This document shows, piece after piece, positions 44,795-53,449 of a stretch of DNA of 64,000 nt (within the stretch, counting starts at the first letter, position 1; each line of letters starts with the position of its first letter). The stretch is from Blastocatellia bacterium (GTDB lineage: Bacteria; Acidobacteriota; Blastocatellia; Pyrinomonadales; Pyrinomonadaceae). The notes under the pieces were generated by a model. The model saw only the letters and a program-made list of their open reading frames with translations, did not search any database and was not told where the DNA came from. The stretch spans positions 520,001 to 584,000 of the forward strand of contig PMSM01000010.1 in assembly GCA_003168335.1 (NCBI GenBank), read 5' to 3'. Position numbers and translations under genes: made by a program.

Positions 44795-45946
44795 CTAGCG
44801 CAGTTTCAAAGTCGTCAGGCTCAGCAAAGCAAACAGTATGGCCAGGATCAAAAAGCGAAAGACAATCTTCGACTCTTTCCACCCGACCATCTCAAAGTGG
44901 TGATGTAAAGGCGTCATCTTAAAGACCCGACGCCCCACGCCGCTCGTGCTCTTCGTCATTTTGAAAACGGAAACTTGCAGCATCACCGACAGCGCCTCGA
45001 GCACGAACACGCCCCCGACCATCAGCAGCATGAACTCCTGTTTTGTCAGCACGGCGATGGTGCCGACGGCTCCGCCGATCGCCAGACTACCGACATCGCC
45101 CATGAAAACTTCGGCCGGCGGCGCATTAAACCAGAGAAAGCCCAGACTGGCGCCGGCCATGGCGCCACAAAACACGGTCAGCTCCGCCGCTTCCGGCCGG
45201 TGCGCCAGATCCAAATATTTGGCCCAACGCGCGTCGCTGCTCAAATAAGTGAACGCCGTCAGTGCTGTCATGGCGATGAACGTCACGCTGATGGCCAGCC
45301 CATCGAGGCCATCGGTCAGGTTCACCGCATTCGTGGCTCCCAGCAGCACAATGACGATCAGAAGCAGATACACGATCGGACCAATCGTGCTGATGCCGTT
45401 TGGAATCGCAGTGTCTTTGAAGAACGGGATACTGACGTTCCATGAATACTTTGTTTCGAAGTATCGCGTCGAGATAAACAACGTGAGCCAAACCCCGAAA
45501 GCAATTATCAGTTGGAAGATGATCTTTTGGCGTCCGGTCAGCCCCAGGCTGCGGCGCTTCACCAGCTTGAGATAATCGTCCGCGAATCCGACTCCTCCGA
45601 ATGCGAGCGTCGCCACGATAACCACCCAGATATAGAAGCTCGATAGTTTCGCCCAAAGCAAAGTCGAGATTATTACCGAGGCAATCAACAGCAGGCCCCC
45701 CATCGTTGGGGTGTTTTGTTTGGCCATGTGCGCCTGCGGGCCTTCTTCGCGAATTTGCTGGCCGATGTTCCATCGCTTCAGCGCATTGATGGCCAGCCGT
45801 CCAAAAAGGAGCGAGATCAGCAAGGCCGTAACCGAAGCATAGGCAGTGCGAAAAGTAACGTACTGAAAAACATTCAGAGCTTTTACCAGCCACCAATCCT
45901 GGTTCGAGTGGTTGAAGATCAGCTCGTAAAAGATGTAGTAGATCAT
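44795..45946 (-). CDS. mraY: Phospho-N-acetylmuramoyl-pentapeptide-transferase
   Basis: Makes lipid I from UDP-MurNAc-pentapeptide and undecaprenyl phosphate. A 383-residue, ten-helix membrane enzyme with 'QTPTMGG'-type '[13 protein letters not shown]', the aspartate pair '[22 protein letters not shown]', '[14 protein letters not shown]' and '[16 protein letters not shown]', and '[15 protein letters not shown]' near the end (HHH motif). It lies between murF and murD, the normal order. Confidence 0.98.
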   Translation of the reverse strand: MIYYIFYELIFNHSNQDWWLVKALNVFQYVTFRTAYASVTALLISLLFGRLAINALKRWNIGQQIREEGPQAHMAKQNTPTMGGLLLIASVIISTLLWAKLSSFYIWVVIVATLAFGGVGFADDYLKLVKRRSLGLTGRQKIIFQLIIAFGVWLTLFISTRYFETKYSWNVSIPFFKDTAIPNGISTIGPIVYLLLIVIVLLGATNAVNLTDGLDGLAISVTFIAMTALTAFTYLSSDARWAKYLDLAHRPEAAELTVFCGAMAGASLGFLWFNAPPAEVFMGDVGSLAIGGAVGTIAVLTKQEFMLLMVGGVFVLEALSVMLQVSVFKMTKSTSGVGRRVFKMTPLHHHFEMVGWKESKIVFRFLILAILFALLSLTTLKLR

Positions 45947-45954
45947 TCTTTAAA

Positions 45955-46010
45955 GGAGCGCCGACATCCTGTCGGCGGTTAGCGGGCATCCCGCCCGCTC
46001 TTACCGCTTG
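45955..46010. repeat. Hairpin pair directly after the murF stop
   Basis: GGAGC + GCCGAC-ATCCT-GTCGGC (45960-45976), related to the 16361 and 31370 elements, and AGCGGGC-ATC-CCGCCCGCT (about 45981-45999). The pair fills most of the 64 bases between murF and mraY. Confidence 0.6.
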
Positions 46011-47489
46011 CTACGGTTCACTGTTTCGTCCCGCTAACGGAAACCTCTCACAAATCGCCTTGACAACTTTGTCCGTTTCTACACTGCGCGAGCCTTTGAC
46101 CAGAATCAAGTCACCCTCACGCACTTCACCGATTGCCGCCGCCGCCGCGTCGGCCGAACTTTCGAAAAATGCTGTTTCGGCCGTTCCCTTTTCGCGAGCC
46201 CCCGCAACAATTTCGACGGCCAGCCCCCGCACACCCCACAACACGTCGATGCCGAGGTCGGCAATTTCCCGGCCCGCTTCGCGGTGCATCGCAGTCGCGT
46301 CCTGACCCAACTCCATCATTTCTCCGGCGATCACAATCCGGCGCCGCACGTTCTCACTCGCTTCCGCCAGCGTGCGCACCATACCGAGCAACGAACGCGG
46401 ATTCGAGTTGTATGAGTCATCGACCACGGTGAAGCCCGCGGCAAAGTCCAACACTTCTCCTCGCATCGGCGGAGGCTTCGCCGTGCGCAAAGCATTGGCA
46501 ATCAACTCAGGTTTGACCTTGAGCGCCGTGGCTACCGCCGAGGCTGCCAGCGCGTTCATCAAGTTGTGCCGGCCAGTCATCGGCAATTCCGCGGCCGCTT
46601 CACCCAACGGCGTCTGCAGGCGAAACCGGATCGAGCCAAAGCGCCCCGTATCTATGTGCGTTGCGGTTACGTCCGCTTGGTTTTGAATCCCAAACGTCAG
46701 CACCGGCCCATCTGTTTTTGACTTCATTTCCATAACAAGTTGATCATCCGCGTTGAGTACTGCGATGCCGCCGGGTTTCAGACCTTCTATCAACTCAGCC
46801 TTCATCGCCGCTACATTTTCGATCGTGCCCAGATGCTCGAGGTGCACTGGCGCGATCATCAATTCCACGCCGATGTCGGGCGGCGTGATTTGCACGAGCC
46901 GTCGAATCTCGTGCGTGGGGGAGGACATTCCCATCTCGAGCACAGCCAGATCGTAATCATTTGGCTGGTGGTCTTTGCTCACCATCTGCAAGACTGAAAG
47001 CGGCAGGCCGAGGCCGTTGTTATAATTGCGTTCGCTCTTAAGTATTCTGTGACCGGCCTGGGAAAGCACGTGCGCCGTCAGTTCTTTCGTGGTCGTCTTG
47101 CCGGCGCTCCCGGTGATCCCAACCACGGGACGCCCCCACTGCTCGTAAACTTTGTGCGCCAGTGTTTGCAGCGCGGCAATTACATCGTCAACCAGCAAGA
47201 GCCGATCGCTTAAGGCTTGCATCTTTTCGTCAGCGGCCACCCGTTCGCGGCGAGCGACGGCGGCGATTGCTCCGTTCGCAATCGCCTGCCCGATAAAGTC
47301 GTGGGCATCTGCAAAGCTGCCGTTAAAGCCCGCCCGCTCATAGTCAGGCAGGGACAACGCAAAGAAGAGTTCGCCCTTACCGGCCGTCCGGGAATCAATC
47401 GAGAAATCAATTATTTCTTTGTCAAACAACTCAGCGCGCAGACCATCAGTCGTGGCGCTCATCAAACTTGCTGCCGTCTCAATGTTCAC
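46011..47489 (-). CDS. murF: UDP-MurNAc-tripeptide--D-Ala-D-Ala ligase
   Basis: Adds D-Ala-D-Ala, completing the UDP-MurNAc-pentapeptide. A 492-residue protein with 'FSIDSRTAGKGELFFAL' (N-terminal substrate domain), ATP loop 'VVGITGSAGKTTTKELTAHVL', the MurF-specific 'NYNNGLGLPLSVL', and 'VVDDSYNSNPRSLLGMV'. It starts with GTG. It directly follows ftsI; murE, which normally separates the two, is missing. Confidence 0.97.
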   Translation of the reverse strand: MNIETAASLMSATTDGLRAELFDKEIIDFSIDSRTAGKGELFFALSLPDYERAGFNGSFADAHDFIGQAIANGAIAAVARRERVAADEKMQALSDRLLLVDDVIAALQTLAHKVYEQWGRPVVGITGSAGKTTTKELTAHVLSQAGHRILKSERNYNNGLGLPLSVLQMVSKDHQPNDYDLAVLEMGMSSPTHEIRRLVQITPPDIGVELMIAPVHLEHLGTIENVAAMKAELIEGLKPGGIAVLNADDQLVMEMKSKTDGPVLTFGIQNQADVTATHIDTGRFGSIRFRLQTPLGEAAAELPMTGRHNLMNALAASAVATALKVKPELIANALRTAKPPPMRGEVLDFAAGFTVVDDSYNSNPRSLLGMVRTLAEASENVRRRIVIAGEMMELGQDATAMHREAGREIADLGIDVLWGVRGLAVEIVAGAREKGTAETAFFESSADAAAAAIGEVREGDLILVKGSRSVETDKVVKAICERFPLAGRNSEP

Positions 47490-47523
47490 GTCTGCTCATC
47501 CAGGATGACTCTTTTCGAGCTTG

Positions 47524-47585
47524 AGTTCAGAGTTCCAACTTCAGTTTGCTGATTTGGAAGGCAAGCTAAAGCTCAACTCTGAACT
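47524..47585. repeat. 62-bp double-hairpin element (copy 4, different arm sequence)
   Basis: Perfect 11-bp outer arms AGTTCAGAGTT (47524-47534) and AACTCTGAACT (47575-47585), with inner hairpins around AACTTCAGTT and AGCTAAAGCT. Its length (62 bp) equals copies 1 and 3, and its inner ACTGAAGT core (minus strand) is shared, while the arms are unrelated but self-complementary. One end overlaps the ftsI stop. Confidence 0.75.
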
Positions 47586-49647
47586 AATTCCCGCGGCCAA
47601 AGTCGACGCGGACGACCCGTCCGGGATCAACTTCAGCGCCCGCTTCCGGAGTTTGCCGCATCGCGTGTCCTTCACCATGGGCCTCGAGGCGCAAGCCAAG
47701 CTGCTGACACATGCGCGCCACGTCGCGCACACTTTGCCCGCGCAGGTCCGGCATCAAGGCCGCCCGCTTCGTGGCCACAGCGAAAACTACCTCTTTCGTT
47801 TGGCCGCTGAAACTCGGTGCCGCTACCTTAGGCAAAGTCGCTTCACGTGCCTCGGTTTGCGCCTGGTCTTCTTTCACTTGTTGTGGCGAGGGCCGGGACG
47901 TTTGCGCAATCGTTTCGGTACCGGGCTTGATCTCAACGTCTGGCGAGACACTCAAATCGGGGAGTATCTGCTCGGCGATCTCGCGAAAGACCGGCGCGGC
48001 AATGTCTCCGCCATGATACGAGCCCTGCGGTTCGTCGATCACGACGACGATCACCACGGCCGGGTTCTTGACCGGAGCAAAGCCGACAAACGAACCAATG
48101 AACTTCGTAGCTGAATAGGTGTGCGTCTTCGGATCAACCTTTTGAGCAGTGCCGGTCTTACCCGCCGCGGTGTATCCCCCGAGCTGCGCCTTGCGCGCGG
48201 TTCCGTGCAATGTCACACCCTCAAGCATGTTGCGGAGCGCGGCGGCGGTTTCCGGCTTCAGCGCGCGCCGAGTTTCTAGTTTGGCCTGGAATGTCACGGT
48301 GCCGTCGGGCGAACGCAATTCGCGGACAACATGCGGTTTGACCAGCATCCCCCCGTTAGCGAGGACACTATAGGCGGTGGCCATCTGCAGCGGCGTCACC
48401 ATGATCTCCTGGCCCATGGCCAGGGATCCGATCGACGACGGTTGCCAACGATTCACCTGGGCCAGCATCCCGGGAGATTCGCCGGCCAAATCGACCCCGG
48501 TCCGCGATCCAAAGCCGAATCGCTTCATGTAGTCATACATCGATTCGTTGCCGACCAATAGCCCCAGCTTGATCGCGCCAACGTTGCTGGATTGCGCCAG
48601 GGCATCGGCAATAGTCAGCACCCCAAACGGGTGGTGATCGTGAATCAACCGGCCCGCCACGGTAATCTGCCCCATCTGGCAATCTATCTTGTCCTCCGGC
48701 TTAACCAAACCTTTTTCAATTGCGGCTGAGTAGGCAACGATCTTAAAGGTCGAGCCCGGCTCGTAGGCTGTCTGGAGCGCGCCGTTCACGCGATTCTCAG
48801 CCGAATCCTTTGGCGGCTGGTTGGGATCAAACGACGGCGCGTTGGCCAGGGCGAGAATCTCTCCGGTCTGGGGATCCATCACGATTGCCGTGCCGGATTT
48901 TGCGTGAGCGCGCTGGACTGCGGCGACGAGCGCCTGCTCAGTCCGGTACTGAATCGTCTGATCGATCGTCAGCACGACCGTCTGTCCCGGACGCGGCTGG
49001 ACCTCATAACTTTCGAAGGCACGCTTGTCACGATCCACTTCCAGGAAAACTTTGCCCGACTCGCCGCGGATTTTTTCGTTGTAGTACTGTTCGACTCCGC
49101 TTTGTCCGATCTCGTCGAGGCCCACAAACCCGAGCACGTGAGCGGCCAGCGAATCGTTTGGGTAGTAACGCTTCGGTTCCTTGCGGGAATAGACTCCCTT
49201 CAGTTCCAGCGCGTCCAGCTTATTCGCTGCCTCTACATCCAGGCGCCGTATGATCCAATAAAACTTCTTGTTTGCGTCCTTCGCGGTGCTGAGCCGGTTA
49301 GCGAGATCGGCGCGATCCTGGCCGGTGATCGAAGCAATCCGTTTCGCCGTTTCGGTAGGATCGTTGATGTCGCGCGGATCCGCGAAGAACGACTCGGTTT
49401 CGATACTGCGGGCCAGCTCCCGACCTTGCCGATCGAGCAATTGACCTCGGGTCGCACTGGTTTCAACGGAACTTAGTTGCTGGCTTCTGGCGCGGGCGGT
49501 GTAGTCATCGTGCTGGCTGACTTGTAGTTGAACCAGTCGCCCGCCGATCAGCAGCATCCAGGCGACTAACCCCATCGCTACAAACAGCGCACGCCGGTGC
49601 GAATTGCCAGACCGTGACGCTTCGATGGCCGTAGAACGACGGGGCAT
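47584..49647 (-). CDS. ftsI: Septal transpeptidase FtsI (PBP3) with C-terminal PASTA domain
   Basis: Crosslinks septal peptidoglycan. One N-terminal membrane helix ('ALFVAMGLVAWMLLIGGRLV'), a PBP dimerisation domain, then the transpeptidase: SxxK in 'YEPGSTFKIVAYSA', SxN in 'QSSNVGAIKL' and KTG in 'AAGKTGTAQK'. Residues about 620-687 form one PASTA domain ('MPDLRGQSVRDVARMCQQLG'), typical of Gram-positive PBPs and not of E. coli FtsI. The start at ATG 49647 gives 687 residues. Confidence 0.96.
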   Translation of the reverse strand: MPRRSTAIEASRSGNSHRRALFVAMGLVAWMLLIGGRLVQLQVSQHDDYTARARSQQLSSVETSATRGQLLDRQGRELARSIETESFFADPRDINDPTETAKRIASITGQDRADLANRLSTAKDANKKFYWIIRRLDVEAANKLDALELKGVYSRKEPKRYYPNDSLAAHVLGFVGLDEIGQSGVEQYYNEKIRGESGKVFLEVDRDKRAFESYEVQPRPGQTVVLTIDQTIQYRTEQALVAAVQRAHAKSGTAIVMDPQTGEILALANAPSFDPNQPPKDSAENRVNGALQTAYEPGSTFKIVAYSAAIEKGLVKPEDKIDCQMGQITVAGRLIHDHHPFGVLTIADALAQSSNVGAIKLGLLVGNESMYDYMKRFGFGSRTGVDLAGESPGMLAQVNRWQPSSIGSLAMGQEIMVTPLQMATAYSVLANGGMLVKPHVVRELRSPDGTVTFQAKLETRRALKPETAAALRNMLEGVTLHGTARKAQLGGYTAAGKTGTAQKVDPKTHTYSATKFIGSFVGFAPVKNPAVVIVVVIDEPQGSYHGGDIAAPVFREIAEQILPDLSVSPDVEIKPGTETIAQTSRPSPQQVKEDQAQTEAREATLPKVAAPSFSGQTKEVVFAVATKRAALMPDLRGQSVRDVARMCQQLGLRLEAHGEGHAMRQTPEAGAEVDPGRVVRVDFGRGN

Positions 49648-49719
49648 TAGGAACTCCAAACACCGCGGTCAAGTTGGCGCATTCGCGCCCAGGTCAGATG
49701 GGCTCAACGCAAGCTCGGT

Positions 49720-50154
49720 TCATCTGGGTTTCGGCTGCCGGATCAGGTTTGCTTGAGCATTGCGCGCCGCCGATGTTGCGACTGGGCTTACCGCCGGCGA
49801 GCCCTTCTCGGCTGAACTCTTGACAGTCCTGTTCAGCGGATCGATCTGCGCGGCTTGCATCGGTTGCATCCCGAGCCGACGAGCAGCCTGCTCTAAGCGC
49901 GCAGGACTGGCCGCAACCTCCCGCTCTAACAGAAAGCGGCGCTGGTCTTCAGCCAGTTCGTTTCGGATCTTACGCAGGTTCTCGGTTTGATAGCCGAGCC
50001 TGAGCGCCGCAAAATGCCGGCCTCCGGCATAGACGAAACCGCCAGCCAACGTCAGGCCGCAGAGCAGCAGCAAACCCAGGCGGAATAGCGCCCCCCGATC
50101 GCGTTCGCGAGCAACCGGTGCGTTTCGCTGTCTTGATGGAATTCGTCTCACCAT
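49720..50154 (-). CDS. ftsL: FtsL-like cell division protein
   Basis: A small bitopic protein between rsmH and ftsI, the usual ftsL position. A basic cytoplasmic end (RRIPSRQ, ARERDR) is followed by one membrane helix ('LGLLLLCGLTLAGGFVYAGG') and a coiled coil ('ENLRKIRNELAEDQRRFLLEREV'). After the coil it has a low-complexity tail not found in E. coli FtsL. Assignment rests on position and topology because FtsL sequences diverge. ATG 50154 is favoured over a TTG four codons earlier. Confidence 0.8.
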   Translation of the reverse strand: MVRRIPSRQRNAPVARERDRGALFRLGLLLLCGLTLAGGFVYAGGRHFAALRLGYQTENLRKIRNELAEDQRRFLLEREVAASPARLEQAARRLGMQPMQAAQIDPLNRTVKSSAEKGSPAVSPVATSAARNAQANLIRQPKPR

Positions 50155-50179
50155 CTCAAGTCTCAAATAAGTTCCCAGA

Positions 50180-51154
50180 TTAGTTCGGCGTTATCAGGAG
50201 CTTCTTACAAGCTCGCAACTTTGCGCTGCGGGCCCGCGGGTTACCGGCGACTTCTTCCTCCGCGGGAGAGATCGGTCGCCGCGTCAAAATCTCTACCGCC
50301 TTGTGGGCGTCGCACATGCACCTTGGCAGGCGCGGCGGACACTGGCATCGACCCGAAAGCTTCCAAAGCGTTCGCTTGATAATTCGATCCTCAAGCGAGT
50401 GGAAACTGATAACCGCCAGACGCCCGTCCGGCTCTAAGAGGTCAACCGCATCAGTCACGAAACGATCAAGGTTTTCGAGCTCGCTGTTGACCGCGATGCG
50501 CAAGGCTTGAAACGTGCGCGTGGCGGGATGGATCCTCCGTTGCTTACCTGGTCCGACTGCGCGTTCTACTAAACCAGCGAGGTTGCGAGTCGTTGTAATT
50601 GGCTCGCCGCGCTCTCTTCTCTCGACAATCCATCGAGCGATACGACGCGAGCGACGTTCTTCACCGTACTCAAAGATTATTTGCGCTATCTCTACTTCGG
50701 AAAGACGACCGAGCAACTCTGCCGCGGTTTCTACGCCGGCCGAAGCGTCCATACGCATGTCGAGCGGCGCGTCGTGCCGGAAACTGAATCCGCGCGAGGG
50801 CGAGTCCAGTTGCAACGACGAAACTCCCAGGTCGGCGAGAATGCCGCGCACCTGCTTGACCTCCGCAATCGCGAGGACCCGCGTAATATTGCGAAAGTCA
50901 GCATGCACGGCGCGGAAGCGCGACCCAAACCGCGCCAATCGCTTCCTCGCCAATTCGAGCGCTTCGTCGTCACGATCGATACCCAGCACTTGCGCGTCAC
51001 GAGATGCTTGCAGAATTGCTTCGCTATGCCCGCCCAGGCCTACCGTGCAATCGACAAACAACCCACCCCGCTCCGCTGCGAGCAGCTCGATCGTCTCTCG
51101 AAGTAGCACGGGACGATGGGGCGCCGAGCCCCTGCCCCCCAAAGGCACCGCCAT
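50180..51154 (-). CDS. rsmH: 16S rRNA m4C1402 methyltransferase
   Basis: Methylates N4 of C1402 in 16S rRNA using S-adenosylmethionine. A 324-residue protein with '[13 protein letters not shown]', the SAM loop '[16 protein letters not shown]', '[33 protein letters not shown]' and '[15 protein letters not shown]', all MraW/RsmH signatures. Second gene of the dcw cluster, after mraZ. The start is ATG 51154 or one of two GTG codons just before it. Confidence 0.97.
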   Translation of the reverse strand: MAVPLGGRGSAPHRPVLLRETIELLAAERGGLFVDCTVGLGGHSEAILQASRDAQVLGIDRDDEALELARKRLARFGSRFRAVHADFRNITRVLAIAEVKQVRGILADLGVSSLQLDSPSRGFSFRHDAPLDMRMDASAGVETAAELLGRLSEVEIAQIIFEYGEERRSRRIARWIVERRERGEPITTTRNLAGLVERAVGPGKQRRIHPATRTFQALRIAVNSELENLDRFVTDAVDLLEPDGRLAVISFHSLEDRIIKRTLWKLSGRCQCPPRLPRCMCDAHKAVEILTRRPISPAEEEVAGNPRARSAKLRACKKLLITPN

Positions 51155-51230
51155 CACCACCGCCCCGTGATCTCGTTCAAAGAGCCACCACCAAGTGAAA
51201 AGTGATCGGTGAATTGTGACAAGTGCAAAA

Positions 51231-51277
51231 CTTCTATTTCTGGCTTGTCACTGTTCACTGCTCACTGCTCACTCATT
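51231..51277. repeat. Heptamer repeats directly after the mraZ stop
   Basis: On the minus strand the units GTGAGCA, GTGAGCA, GTGAACA, GTGACAA follow the mraZ TGA within 5 bases. The same heptamer type overlaps the murG stop and follows ftsZ. No gene is in the 123-base mraZ-rsmH spacer. Confidence 0.65.
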
Positions 51278-51718
51278 TCAAATACCCAAACGCGCGATTG
51301 CGGCTTCGTCTTCCTCCGCATATGGATCGGAAAGCAAGCGCTGCTGAAATTTCTCCAGCTCCCAAACTTCCACGTATGTCAAATAACCAAGCACCGCGAC
51401 GTCGCCTACAACTGCGGCGCTCTTTCTCAGCAACGGATGAATCAGCAAGCGACCCTGCGTATCCATCGACGACTGCTGTCCGTAGTAATTCGTTCTATCA
51501 AGGAACTTGCGCCGCGCCGGATCCATCGAAGGCAGTAAAGACAAGCGCTGTTCGATTGTTTCCCACTCCGGCATCGGATAAATCCGCACGCATTCGCCGG
51601 TTAAGCTGGTAAGATAAAAAGCCGAGCCGTACTTCTCTTCGACGTAGCGACGAAACAGAGTCGGCACTTTGAGCCGGCCCTTGGAATCGATTCGGGCTGT
51701 GTAATTGCCTCGCAACAT
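51278..51718 (-). CDS. mraZ: Transcriptional regulator MraZ
   Basis: First gene of the dcw cluster; a ring-forming regulator with two SpoVT-AbrB-like domains. A 146-residue protein opening '[23 protein letters not shown]' with the DxKGR motif. The second copy reads '[16 protein letters not shown]', with DxxGR around residues 88-94. It is probably autoregulatory through the three GTGG repeats upstream of its start. Confidence 0.97.
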   Translation of the reverse strand: MLRGNYTARIDSKGRLKVPTLFRRYVEEKYGSAFYLTSLTGECVRIYPMPEWETIEQRLSLLPSMDPARRKFLDRTNYYGQQSSMDTQGRLLIHPLLRKSAAVVGDVAVLGYLTYVEVWELEKFQQRLLSDPYAEEDEAAIARLGI

Positions 51719-51787
51719 GAACTTCGGTTCGGGGAGTAAAAGAGACGGCTCTACGGTTCGCGCTGCTTTCGGGTTCGGTTCGTGTCG

Positions 51788-51817
51788 TTGAGGCCACCTC
51801 GCTCCACTTCACTCCAC
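51788..51817 (-). promoter_or_regulatory. MraZ-type operator, three 10-bp direct repeats
   Basis: Reading on the minus strand: GTGGAGTGAA, GTGGAGCGAG, GTGGCCTCAA, with GTGG recurring exactly every 10 bp (CCAC on the plus strand at 51794, 51804 and 51814). They start just downstream of the -10 box, covering the expected transcription start. Known MraZ operators are arrays of short direct repeats at this spacing. Confidence 0.75.
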
Positions 51818-51822
51818 TGCGC

Positions 51823-51851
51823 ATCCTACGCCCGTATTTCGGGCCTGTCAA
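51823..51851 (-). promoter_or_regulatory. Promoter of the dcw cluster
   Basis: Minus-strand -35 TTGACA (51851-51846) and -10 TAGGAT (51828-51823) with an ideal 17-bp spacer. It lies about 105 bases upstream of the mraZ start and immediately precedes the GTGG repeats. Confidence 0.8.
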
Positions 51852-51962
51852 GGCTTTTTACAGTTTTTTCTACCCCCGCAAACGAACTTCTCGCCTCAAT
51901 GATGTATAGTCGGCAGACTGCCACGGACGAGTTCTTTGTCCGACGCATAAACTGGATTCAAG

Positions 51963-52754
51963 ATGAACGGAATTCCCGGGCTTCTATTGTTGGGAGCGTT
52001 GGCGGCCCTTGCCAATCTGGCCGGCGGTCTACTGCTCGCGTCATCCGGCGCATATCGCCACGAGTCAAAGTTATTGAAGTATCTCGTGGCGCTGGGCGCG
52101 GGATTCATGCTCGCCGCGATCTTCATTGAGATAGTTCCTGAGACGGTCGCGCTGTGGACGGATGGAGCGCGCGGTGACGACGCGGCCGCCGCCGTCGTCG
52201 GCGCTTTCACCCTTCTCCTCGGCGGCTATCTCCTGATCCAACTATTCGAACACACGGTGGCGCCTCACTTTCATTTCGGAGCTGAGACGCACCCGGAACA
52301 TGTCATCCGCCCTTCGGCGGCTTACGCCGCCATCGGCGGTCTGACGATTCACACTTTCTTTGACGGCGTTTCGATCGCCTCTGCTTTTCTGGTAAACACC
52401 AAAGTCGGCCTGTTGGTCTTCATCGCGATCATGCTGCACAAAGTGCCGGAAGGATTCACGGTCGCTTCGATCATGCTGGCCTCCGGACGTTCTTCAAGGA
52501 AAGCGGCGGCGGCGGCGCTCGCGATTGGAGCGGCCACGTTCGCGGGCGTCGTCGGCGTGGCTTTGCTGAAGGAGCGTTTCGCAGGCTCGGTGGCGTACGC
52601 ACTGCCGTTCTCGGCCGGAGTTACTTTGTATGTAGCTGCGAGTGATTTGATCCCGGAAGTGAATCGCAAAGAAGAAAAGAACCCGATGGTTTCAATCGTG
52701 GTATTTGCGGGAGTCGCGGCTTTTTACTTGCTGCATAGACTGATTCCGAGGTGA
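51963..52754 (+). CDS. ZIP family metal transporter
   Basis: Imports a divalent metal, probably zinc or iron, across the inner membrane. A 263-residue protein with eight hydrophobic segments. 'GGLTIHTFFDGVSIASAFLV' and 'FIAIMLHKVPEGFTVASIM' are helices IV and V with the His/Asp and HKxPEG metal-binding residues. A His-rich short loop (APHFHFGAETHPEH) precedes them. It diverges from mraZ; no Zur-type operator is recognised. Confidence 0.93.
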   Translation: MNGIPGLLLLGALAALANLAGGLLLASSGAYRHESKLLKYLVALGAGFMLAAIFIEIVPETVALWTDGARGDDAAAAVVGAFTLLLGGYLLIQLFEHTVAPHFHFGAETHPEHVIRPSAAYAAIGGLTIHTFFDGVSIASAFLVNTKVGLLVFIAIMLHKVPEGFTVASIMLASGRSSRKAAAAALAIGAATFAGVVGVALLKERFAGSVAYALPFSAGVTLYVAASDLIPEVNRKEEKNPMVSIVVFAGVAAFYLLHRLIPR

Positions 52755-52792
52755 GAACCGACGGTCGTCGTCACAAGGACCTATCGTTTTCC

Positions 52793-53350
52793 CTAAAACC
52801 CGCGCGAGCTGCACATCGCGCAATGATCGCAGGGCTTGCCGCTGGGATCGACTGAGCACTTCTTTTCGTTCTCGAAGAACTCAACCAACTCTGCAACCGT
52901 CGCTTCTTCGACCCCGAACCGTTCCTGACTCGGATGATCCGGCGCGCTGTTGAAGTCCCGGACCCAGGGCGAATGAGTAGCCGGAACAAACTGTGGTGGT
53001 TCCGCGGAAGTTCTCGGCGACACATGAGGGGGTTGAACGATCGATGGCGTTTGCGTAATCGATGGCGCCACAGCCAGAGGTGGTCCTGAGGAAACGAAAT
53101 CAATCAGCCGCGCCCGCGTTGGTTCGGCAGGTTGATTCGCGCTGTAAACGATCTTTGATTCGAGGCGATCGAGTTTGCTCTCAAGATCGTGAAGGCCTTC
53201 GCGGATCGCCGACAATTCTTCGCGCACCGGCGCGCCGTTCTTTGCCGAAGCCGGAGCACTGCCCGGGCCTGATGCGCCACTGCGAGCTCCGGCTATTCGC
53301 CGCGCGACGCGTTCCGCTATCAATCTTGCTTGATCTTGATCCGTGCTCAT
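52793..53350 (-). CDS. BMC-locus protein: amphipathic N-terminus, coiled coil, Cys-rich tail
   Basis: Not a known family. 185 residues from ATG 53350. The N-terminal helix 'DQARLIAERVARRIAG' has hydrophobic residues on one face, like encapsulation peptides that bring cargo to BMC shells. Then come a Gly/Ala/Ser linker, a short coiled coil ('REGLHDLESKLDRLESKI'), a Pro-rich stretch, and 'VAELVEFFENEKK' before a tail with Cys in C-x8-C-x2-C-x2-C spacing ending SSRGF, possibly metal- or Fe-S-binding. It is the last gene of the BMC run. The encapsulation role is inference. Confidence 0.6.
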   Translation of the reverse strand: MSTDQDQARLIAERVARRIAGARSGASGPGSAPASAKNGAPVREELSAIREGLHDLESKLDRLESKIVYSANQPAEPTRARLIDFVSSGPPLAVAPSITQTPSIVQPPHVSPRTSAEPPQFVPATHSPWVRDFNSAPDHPSQERFGVEEATVAELVEFFENEKKCSVDPSGKPCDHCAMCSSRGF

Positions 53351-53386
53351 TAGTAGAAATCGCTTAAAGGCGGGACTTGTCACGCC

Positions 53387-53408
53387 GAGTTGGCACGAGT
53401 GCCAACTC
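53387..53408. repeat. Perfect 22-bp palindrome between BMC-P1 and the last BMC-locus gene
   Basis: GAGTTGGCAC-GA-GTGCCAACTC, 10-bp perfect arms, preceded on the minus strand by TTTA. It belongs to the TTTAGAG-stem family (29025, 29308, 44716, 44755). It could act as an RNA hairpin that reduces expression of the last gene or protects the shell-gene message. Confidence 0.75.
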
Positions 53409-53449
53409 TAAACTGGATACTGATGTAATGATTGGTCTCAACATTCGGG

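Noticed and set aside
45126-45989. Second long minus-strand frame overlapping mraY
   Set aside because: Same strand but shifted frame within mraY, whose motifs are complete in the other frame.
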